Assembly (NCBI RefSeq): GCF_023195885.1
Contig: NZ_JALPKO010000006.1
Coordinates: 124,001-188,000, forward strand
Direction of reading: 5' to 3'
Length of the DNA: 64,000 nucleotides
Source: Methylonatrum kenyense
GTDB taxonomy: Bacteria > Pseudomonadota > Gammaproteobacteria > Nitrococcales > Aquisalimonadaceae
The first letter of the stretch is position 1; each line of letters begins with the position of its first letter. The position numbers and the translations under genes were made by a program. The notes under the pieces were generated by a model, which was given only the letters and a program-made list of their open reading frames with translations, had not been told where the DNA came from and did no database searches. Positions 58,951 to 64,000 of this stretch are shown piece by piece.

Positions 58951-59967
58951 GTGGAAAAGCCAAACACGCAAGCATCTGCGCCCACGACCGTGCGGCATGT
59001 CAATGTCCCGGCCGACCAGGCGGGGCAACGCATCGACAATTTCCTGGCCAGGGAGTTGAAAGGCCTGCCACGGACGCGGCTCTATCGGCTGCTGCGCAAG
59101 GGCGAAGTCCGCGTCAACAAGGGGCGGGTGCAGCCGAGTTTTCGCTTGAACGCCGGCGATACGGTCCGCATTCCGCCGGTCCAGGTCGCGGACAGCCGGC
59201 CCGGCCCCGGAAAGGCACCCGAAGGCCTGCTGGATGAACTCGAGGCGGCGATCCTGCATGAGGACAAGCACCTGATGGTGTTGAACAAACCGGCGGGGCT
59301 GGCGGTGCATGGTGGCAGCGGGCTGCGCTTCGGTCTGATCGAGGCCTTGAGGCAACGGCGGAGCGATTGCAGGTTTCTCGAACTGGTCCACCGGCTTGAT
59401 CGCGACACCAGTGGCTGCCTGCTGATCGCGAAGAAGCGCAGCGAATTGCGGCGCCTGCACACATTGCTGCGCGGCAATGCTGTCGAGAAACGCTATTGGG
59501 CGCTGCTTGCCGGCACGCTGCCGCGCGGTCCTGTTCCGGTGGAAGCCGCGCTCGACCGCTCGGGCAAGAAGCTCGGCGGGCAGGTGCAGGTCGCCGCCAG
59601 CGGCAAGGCCTCGCGCTCGGTTTTCCGGCGCCTGGAAGTCTTTCGCCATGCCAACTGCACCTTGGCCGACGTGCAGATCGAGACCGGGCGCACCCATCAG
59701 GTGCGGGTGCATGCCGCACATATCGGCCATCCGGTCATCGGCGATGTCCAGTATGGCGACCCGGAGCGCAACCGCGAATTCAGGGGGCTCGGCCAGAAAC
59801 GGCTCTTTCTGCATGCGGCGGAGTTGCGCTTTTTCGATCCGGATGCCGATGCATGGACGGGGTTCCGCGCTCCGTTGCCGACGGACCTGCAGCAGATTCT
59901 GGACAATTTACGCACTGATCCGGCCACTGGCGGTGTGCGAAACGATATGGAGGCCGAAGAGCGATGA
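58951..59967 (+). CDS. rluC: 23S rRNA pseudouridine synthase RluC
   Basis: RluC makes pseudouridines 955, 2504 and 2580 in 23S rRNA. The 338-residue protein has an N-terminal S4 domain (RLYRLLRKGEVRVNKGRVQP) and the catalytic Asp in the signature HRLDRDTSGCLLIAK, then ETGRTHQVRVHAAHIGHPV. GTG 58951 gives an N-terminus close to E. coli RluC; ATG 58939 is also possible. A TATGAT box at 58938-58943 would put transcription near the GTG, making a leaderless message possible. It is divergent from rne, the usual arrangement. Confidence 0.92.
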   Translation: MEKPNTQASAPTTVRHVNVPADQAGQRIDNFLARELKGLPRTRLYRLLRKGEVRVNKGRVQPSFRLNAGDTVRIPPVQVADSRPGPGKAPEGLLDELEAAILHEDKHLMVLNKPAGLAVHGGSGLRFGLIEALRQRRSDCRFLELVHRLDRDTSGCLLIAKKRSELRRLHTLLRGNAVEKRYWALLAGTLPRGPVPVEAALDRSGKKLGGQVQVAASGKASRSVFRRLEVFRHANCTLADVQIETGRTHQVRVHAAHIGHPVIGDVQYGDPERNREFRGLGQKRLFLHAAELRFFDPDADAWTGFRAPLPTDLQQILDNLRTDPATGGVRNDMEAEER

Positions 59968-60908
59968 ACGACGAGCGTTGGGAGCGCGAAGCACTCCGCG
60001 AGGTGGCACAGGAAGGAATTCGCGAACGGCGTCGGGCGAGACGCTGGAGCATCTTCTTCCGCCTGGCCTTTCTGATCTACCTGTTCCTGCTGTTGTTCGC
60101 TTTCCGCGGGCTGGACCTGGGGCTAGGCAGTGACCGGGAGGACGTCGGACCGCACGCCGCAGTGGTGAAAATCAACGGCGTCATCATGTCGGACGGCACA
60201 ACCCGGGCCGAGACAGTCATTCAGGGCCTGCGACGGGCCTTCGAAGACGGTTCCACCGCCGGCGTGATCCTGCAGATCAACAGTCCCGGCGGCAGTCCGG
60301 TCCAGGCCAGCCAGATCAACAACGAAATTCGTCGCCTGAAGGACGAGTATCCGGACACGCCGGTGTATGCCGTCGGCGAGGACATGTTTACCTCCGGTGC
60401 CTACTACCTGGCGGTATCCGCCGACAAGATCTTTGTCGACCGGGCGACCATGATCGGATCCATCGGCGTGCTGATGAACGGCTTCGGCTTCACCGACGCG
60501 ATGGACAAGCTCGGTGTCCAGCGGCGCTTGTACACAGCTGGCGACAACAAGGGACTGCTGGACCCGTTCTCCGAGGAACGGGACGAGGATGTGGCGTGGA
60601 TCCAGGGCTTGCTGGATGACATCCACGAACAGTTCATTGACGCGGTGCGGGACGGTCGCGGTGACAAGCTGAGCGATGACGACAAGCTGTTCTCGGGCCT
60701 CATCTGGACCGGCGAGGAGGGGGTTCGTCTGGGTCTGGCGGATGAGATCGGTTCCGTGCATGACGTCGCGCGCAACGAGCTGGATACCGAAAACCTGCGG
60801 GATTTCACGCCGCGGCCCAGTTTCTTCGAGCGCTTCGCCGGTCGTATCGGCATGAGCCTCGCCGAGGGCTTCAGCAATATTCTGCTGCGGGAGCAGGCTC
60901 CGCGCTGA
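59964..60908 (+). CDS. S49-family signal peptide peptidase (SppA-like)
   Basis: A 314-residue inner-membrane serine protease. One N-terminal transmembrane helix (about 31-48, IFFRLAFLIYLFLLLFAF) anchors a periplasmic S49 domain. The catalytic Ser is in DMFTSGAYYLAVSADKI and the Lys in TAGDNKGLLDPF; QINSPGGSPVQASQI is the oxyanion region. At 314 residues it is the short single-domain type. The ATG overlaps the rluC stop. Confidence 0.9.
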   Translation: MNDERWEREALREVAQEGIRERRRARRWSIFFRLAFLIYLFLLLFAFRGLDLGLGSDREDVGPHAAVVKINGVIMSDGTTRAETVIQGLRRAFEDGSTAGVILQINSPGGSPVQASQINNEIRRLKDEYPDTPVYAVGEDMFTSGAYYLAVSADKIFVDRATMIGSIGVLMNGFGFTDAMDKLGVQRRLYTAGDNKGLLDPFSEERDEDVAWIQGLLDDIHEQFIDAVRDGRGDKLSDDDKLFSGLIWTGEEGVRLGLADEIGSVHDVARNELDTENLRDFTPRPSFFERFAGRIGMSLAEGFSNILLREQAPR

Positions 60909-61505
60909 TCAGGGAACCGGATAGCCGAGGGCGCGCAACCGCGCGCCCAGGCGAATCAGGGGCAGGCCGACCAACGCGGTGGGGTCGTCGCCGCGCATGG
61001 CGCTGAGCAGACTGATACCAAGCCCTTCGGAACGAAAGCTCCCCGCACAATCGTAGGCCGGCTCGGCCGCCAGATAACGTTCCGCCGTGTCCCGGTCGAT
61101 GGTGCGGAACTCTGCCGCGACTGTCACCACGTCCAGACTGTGCTGCTGTCGCCGCGCATCGAGAACGCAAACGGCGGTGTGGAATTGCAGTGTGGCGCCG
61201 GAGGCATCCAGCAGCTGCTCGACGGCCTGCGCATGCCCTCCAGGCTTGCCGATAAGCCGCTGACCGCGGCAGGCCGTCTGGTCGGAGCCAATGATGACAC
61301 TGCCGGGGTAACGGCAGGCGACGGCTTCGGCCTTGCCGAGCGCAAGCCGACGGACGTAGTCGATGGCGGTCTCGCCGGCATGCTGGCGTTCGTCGATGTT
61401 CGGGGAGTCCTGTTCGAAGGACAGGCCGAAGCGCTGCAGCAGCAGCTTTCGATGGGGCGAACCGGAGGCCAGCACCAGGGCTGGCGGAGTGAGTTCCCGA
61501 GGCAT
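60909..61505 (-). CDS. yceF: Maf-family nucleotide pyrophosphatase, YceF type
   Basis: A 198-residue Maf-like house-cleaning pyrophosphatase. Signatures are LVLASGSPHRKLLLQRFGL, DERQHAGETAIDYVRRLALGKA, IIGSDQTACRGQRLIGKPG and YDCAGSFRSEGLGISL. The GSDQ and SFRSEGLG forms match the YceF subgroup, which prefers 7-methyl-GTP. Neighbourhood (rluC upstream, yceD-rpmF divergent) is as in E. coli. The stop overlaps with sppA in a TGATCA palindrome. Confidence 0.92.
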   Translation of the reverse strand: MPRELTPPALVLASGSPHRKLLLQRFGLSFEQDSPNIDERQHAGETAIDYVRRLALGKAEAVACRYPGSVIIGSDQTACRGQRLIGKPGGHAQAVEQLLDASGATLQFHTAVCVLDARRQQHSLDVVTVAAEFRTIDRDTAERYLAAEPAYDCAGSFRSEGLGISLLSAMRGDDPTALVGLPLIRLGARLRALGYPVP

Positions 61506-61564
61506 GCAGAACGAGTCCGTTTTTTCGCTGAGAAACAGTGTGCTATTCGCCCATTGACGCCATT

Positions 61565-61593
61565 TTGACAGCCATCGGACGCAGGGCTAGTAT
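61565..61593 (+). promoter_or_regulatory. Strong predicted promoter of yceD-rpmF-plsX-fabH
   Basis: A perfect TTGACA (61565-61570), a 17-base spacer and TAGTAT (61588-61593). The predicted start is near 61600, only about 3 bases before the yceD ATG. Confidence 0.65.
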
Positions 61594-61602
61594 GCGCGGC
61601 TT

Positions 61603-62136
61603 ATGACCGGCCGTGGCCTGCCCGCATTCATCGATCCGTTCCGGCTTGCCGCGGCAGGCGGGAGACTGAATGGCCGCCTGCCGCTCGCGATTATGCGACG
61701 TCTCGGTGAGGCACTGCTGGACCAGAGTGGCGAAGTCCGGGTGGCACTGCAATTCGACCGTCATCAGGACTGCCACGGCCAGGTCGTCGGGCAGGTGGAA
61801 GCGCGGGTAAGGATGCGTTGCCAGCGGTGCCTGCGACCGGCCGAGCTGGAACTGCTGGTGCCGGTATCGCTCGGCGTCGTTCGCTCGGAAAGCGAGGCAG
61901 AGCGCTTGCCGCACGAACTGGAACCGTTGCTCGTCGGTGACGACCGTTATCGGCTGTCGGACCTGGTCGAAGACGAATTGTTGCTGGCGCTTCCAGTGGT
62001 GCCAATGCATTCGGAGAATGCGACGGAATGCGTTCCCGGAACGATGGAATTCAAGAGCGAGGGGGCGACTGAATCCGGCGCGGCCGATACCGAACGACCC
62101 TTCGATGTTCTGGCGGCGCTGAAGAAACAGCAATAG
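61603..62136 (+). CDS. yceD: YceD/DUF177 23S rRNA accumulation protein
   Basis: A 177-residue DUF177 protein needed for normal 23S rRNA levels in E. coli and plants. Landmarks are [11 protein letters not shown] at the N-terminus, the Cys pair [14 protein letters not shown], and [22 protein letters not shown]. The end is [16 protein letters not shown] 61603 matches the start of homologues but has no ribosome site, in line with a leaderless message from the promoter just upstream. It leads the rpmF-plsX-fabH operon. Confidence 0.92.
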   Translation: MTGRGLPAFIDPFRLAAAGGRLNGRLPLAIMRRLGEALLDQSGEVRVALQFDRHQDCHGQVVGQVEARVRMRCQRCLRPAELELLVPVSLGVVRSESEAERLPHELEPLLVGDDRYRLSDLVEDELLLALPVVPMHSENATECVPGTMEFKSEGATESGAADTERPFDVLAALKKQQ

Positions 62137-62173
62137 ACGCCAGCGAGTTACCTTTACCCGGAGTACAGACACA

Positions 62174-62362
62174 ATGGCTGTTCAACAAAATCGCAAGACC
62201 CGTTCCAAGCGCGGTATGCGTCGCGCCCACGATGCCCTGACCGGTCCGACACTGTCGGTCGAACAGAAGACCGGGGAGACGCACCGGCGCCACCACATCA
62301 GCCCGGACGGTTTCTACCGTGGCCGGCAGGTTATCGCCTCGGCCGAAAACGACGACGAATAA
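62174..62362 (+). CDS. rpmF: Ribosomal protein bL32
   Basis: A 62-residue 50S subunit protein starting [20 protein letters not shown] and ending in [15 protein letters not shown] and an acidic tail. It is the Cys-free form without a zinc ribbon. Its place between yceD and plsX is conserved across bacteria. Confidence 0.97.
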   Translation: MAVQQNRKTRSKRGMRRAHDALTGPTLSVEQKTGETHRRHHISPDGFYRGRQVIASAENDDE

Positions 62363-62551
62363 GACCCTTTTCCCGGCGCAGCGGCATCGGTGCAGCTGAT
62401 ACCGATGCCGGGGCACCTGGCGCCGATTTCGCGCGAGCATATGTCTCGCCGAACCGCAGGATCCAAGGCTGTCGGGCTTGTCGGTTTGTCTCGTCCGGCG
62501 TGTCGTACCGAACGTGATCACGACAGGGACGCGCCACCTTCAGGAGCATGC

Positions 62552-63601
62552 ATGGCCTTGCCTGTGCCGCAGGAAAATTCAGTCACCATCGCGCTTGATG
62601 CCATGGGCGGCGATCACGGCGTTGACGTGGTGGTTCCTGCCGCATTGCGCTGTCTACAGCGTCATCCGGATAACCTGAGGCTGATCCTTGTCGGTGATGA
62701 AAGCCGGATTCGCGAGGCGCTGGAAACCGCCGGTCGGCCCGAGTCGGAGCGGTTGATCGTGCGCCATGCGTCACAGGCCATTGCCATGGACGAATCACCG
62801 TCCCAGGCACTACGGCTAAAGAAGGACTCGTCGATGCGGGTGGCGATCGATTGCGTCAAGCAAGGCATCGCCGATGCCTGCGTCAGCGCCGGCAACACGG
62901 GCGCGCTGATGGCCACCGCGCGGTACGTGCTGAAAACGCTGCCGGGTATCGATCGGCCGGCGATCATCACCACCATTCCCTGCCGCGGCGGCTATACCCG
63001 GATGCTTGACCTCGGGGCCAACGTCGATTGCTCTGCCGAGCACCTGTTCCAGTTTGCAGTGATGGGCGCGGTACTCGCCGAAGCGCTGGACGGCACCGCG
63101 AGGCCACGGGTTGGCCTGCTGAACATCGGCGAGGAAGAAATCAAGGGAAATGATCAGGTCAAGCAGGCGGCGCGGATACTGGCGGCCAGCGACTTGAACT
63201 ATCAGGGCTATGTGGAAGGCGACGACGTCTTTCAGGGAACGGTTGATCTGGTTGTCTGCGATGGTTTTGTCGGCAATGTAGCGCTGAAGAGCTCGGAGGG
63301 TGTGGCCTCGCTGATCACGCATTATCTGCGTGAGGAGTTCCAGCGGAATCTGCTGACACGACTGGCCGGCCTGGTCGCCATGCCGGTGCTGAAGCGCCTG
63401 CGCCGGAGAACGGATCCGAGGCGTTACAATGGCGCAAGTCTTCTGGGGCTGCGCGGCATCGTCGTGAAAAGCCATGGGGGCGCCGACCGGATCGCCTTCG
63501 CCACGGCCATCGAAACCGCAATCCTGGAGGTCGAGAAGGGCGTCCCGACCCTGATCGATCAGTCCATCGACGACATGTTTTCGGAAAGGCAAGCGCCGTG
63601 A
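62552..63601 (+). CDS. plsX: Phosphate acyltransferase PlsX
   Basis: PlsX makes acyl-phosphate from acyl-ACP for phospholipid synthesis; peripheral membrane. The 349-residue protein shows [71 protein letters not shown] and [21 protein letters not shown] 62552 follows CAGGAGC; the frame is open upstream for 54 codons, but that part is not conserved-looking. The 190 bases after rpmF are otherwise empty. The stop overlaps fabH (GTGA). Confidence 0.95.
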   Translation: MALPVPQENSVTIALDAMGGDHGVDVVVPAALRCLQRHPDNLRLILVGDESRIREALETAGRPESERLIVRHASQAIAMDESPSQALRLKKDSSMRVAIDCVKQGIADACVSAGNTGALMATARYVLKTLPGIDRPAIITTIPCRGGYTRMLDLGANVDCSAEHLFQFAVMGAVLAEALDGTARPRVGLLNIGEEEIKGNDQVKQAARILAASDLNYQGYVEGDDVFQGTVDLVVCDGFVGNVALKSSEGVASLITHYLREEFQRNLLTRLAGLVAMPVLKRLRRRTDPRRYNGASLLGLRGIVVKSHGGADRIAFATAIETAILEVEKGVPTLIDQSIDDMFSERQAP

Positions 63602-64000
63602 AGTACTCGCGCATCACCGGCACCGGCAGCTATCTGCCCGCGAGAGTCATGACCAACGCCGAACTGGAGGCGCGTGTCGAAACCAGCGACACCTGGATTC
63701 GGGACCGGACCGGAATCGCCGAGCGGCGCATTGCGGCCGACCATGAACTGTGCTCGGACCTCGCGCTCGCCGCCGCTCGCCGGGCTTTGGAGATGGCAGA
63801 CCTCACGGCCGACGAGATCGATCTGCTGGTGCTCGGCACCTGCACGCCGGACCGGGTGTTCCCGAGTACTGCCTGCCTGGTCCAGCGCGGGCTTGGCATG
63901 CGCGAGGGCAGCATCGCATTCGACCTGTCGGCGGCCTGCTCCGGCTTCGTCTATGCACTGGATGTCGCCAATCGCTTTTTGCTGACCGGTGGCGCGCGGC
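63598..64000 (+). CDS. fabH: 3-oxoacyl-ACP synthase III (cut by window end)
   Basis: FabH starts fatty-acid synthesis by condensing acetyl-CoA with malonyl-ACP. About 134 codons are present. [37 protein letters not shown] and the active-site Cys (about residue 114) in [15 protein letters not shown] are visible; the His and Asn of the triad lie beyond 64000. GTG 63598 overlaps the plsX stop. Confidence 0.94.
   Translation, partial: MKYSRITGTGSYLPARVMTNAELEARVETSDTWIRDRTGIAERRIAADHELCSDLALAAARRALEMADLTADEIDLLVLGTCTPDRVFPSTACLVQRGLGMREGSIAFDLSAACSGFVYALDVANRFLLTGGAR

Overview
The window is about 64 kb of GC-rich chromosome from a gammaproteobacterium. The evidence is gene order and content: recA-recX-alaS-lysC-csrA followed by tRNA-Ser, comEC-exbB-exbD-lpxK-kdsB, and rne/rluC/maf/yceD/rpmF/plsX/fabH, together with RNase E, RhlB, RlmM, MazG and LolCD. 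A Chromatiales- or Xanthomonadales-like lineage is plausible, but this is inference from gene style and not from a marker tree. Almost all of the DNA is ordinary, tightly packed housekeeping sequence with many ATGA/GTGA overlaps. Accessory DNA is confined to small patches.

Layout. 1-7.3 kb: tatD (cut by the left edge), an acyl-CoA synthetase coupled to thiD, ispG, a TPR lipoprotein, a TetR regulator, mazG and a small outer-membrane barrel protein. 7.3-7.6 kb: a broken alpha/beta hydrolase ending in a dispersed repeat. 7.6-11.3 kb: a lipoprotein, acpH and rhlB on the minus strand, then a purine salvage pair (hypoxanthine phosphoribosyltransferase and methylthioinosine phosphorylase). 11.4-18.3 kb: one minus-strand run of a small secreted protein, aguA, aguB, a divergent DAHP synthase and mfd. 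18.5-24.6 kb: rsmF-like, a VOC protein, rlmM, a slipin, xerD, dsbC and fdxA. 24.7-34.4 kb: DNA repair and translation (mutS, pncC, thpR, recA, recX, alaS), then lysC and csrA.

34.4-39.6 kb is the most unusual part. It holds tRNA-Ser(GCU), an inverted copy of that tRNA's 3' end, two hairpin-bearing repeats, and a secreted protein made of six Cys-pair repeats. Then come tRNA-Arg(ACG), an insertion-sequence remnant, and a large GAF-PAS-LOV-GGDEF-EAL protein. The LOV domain carries the intact flavin-cysteine signature, so this looks like a blue-light-responsive cyclic-di-GMP enzyme. Its GGDEF motif is degenerate (VGDEF) and its EAL motif is intact. Its 3' end runs into the remnant of a different gene.

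39.6-46.8 kb: a quinone oxidoreductase, a carboxylesterase, queC-queE-queD (queuosine precursor synthesis), transaldolase, an orphan FleQ-like enhancer-binding protein with an altered GAFTGA loop, and sfsA. 46.8-55.4 kb: cell-envelope genes (lolC, lolD, a DUF2062 protein, comEC with a degenerate nuclease-like domain, exbB, exbD, lpxK, kdsB) and a low-molecular-weight phosphatase. 55.5-64 kb: rne with a strong promoter about 400 nt upstream of its start, then rluC, an S49 peptidase, a Maf protein, and yceD-rpmF-plsX-fabH (cut by the right edge).

Several genes work together. RNase E and RhlB are degradosome partners. AguA and AguB convert agmatine to putrescine. The phosphorylase and phosphoribosyltransferase recycle hypoxanthine. 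LolCD, LpxK and KdsB build the outer membrane. PlsX and FabH start phospholipid and fatty-acid synthesis.
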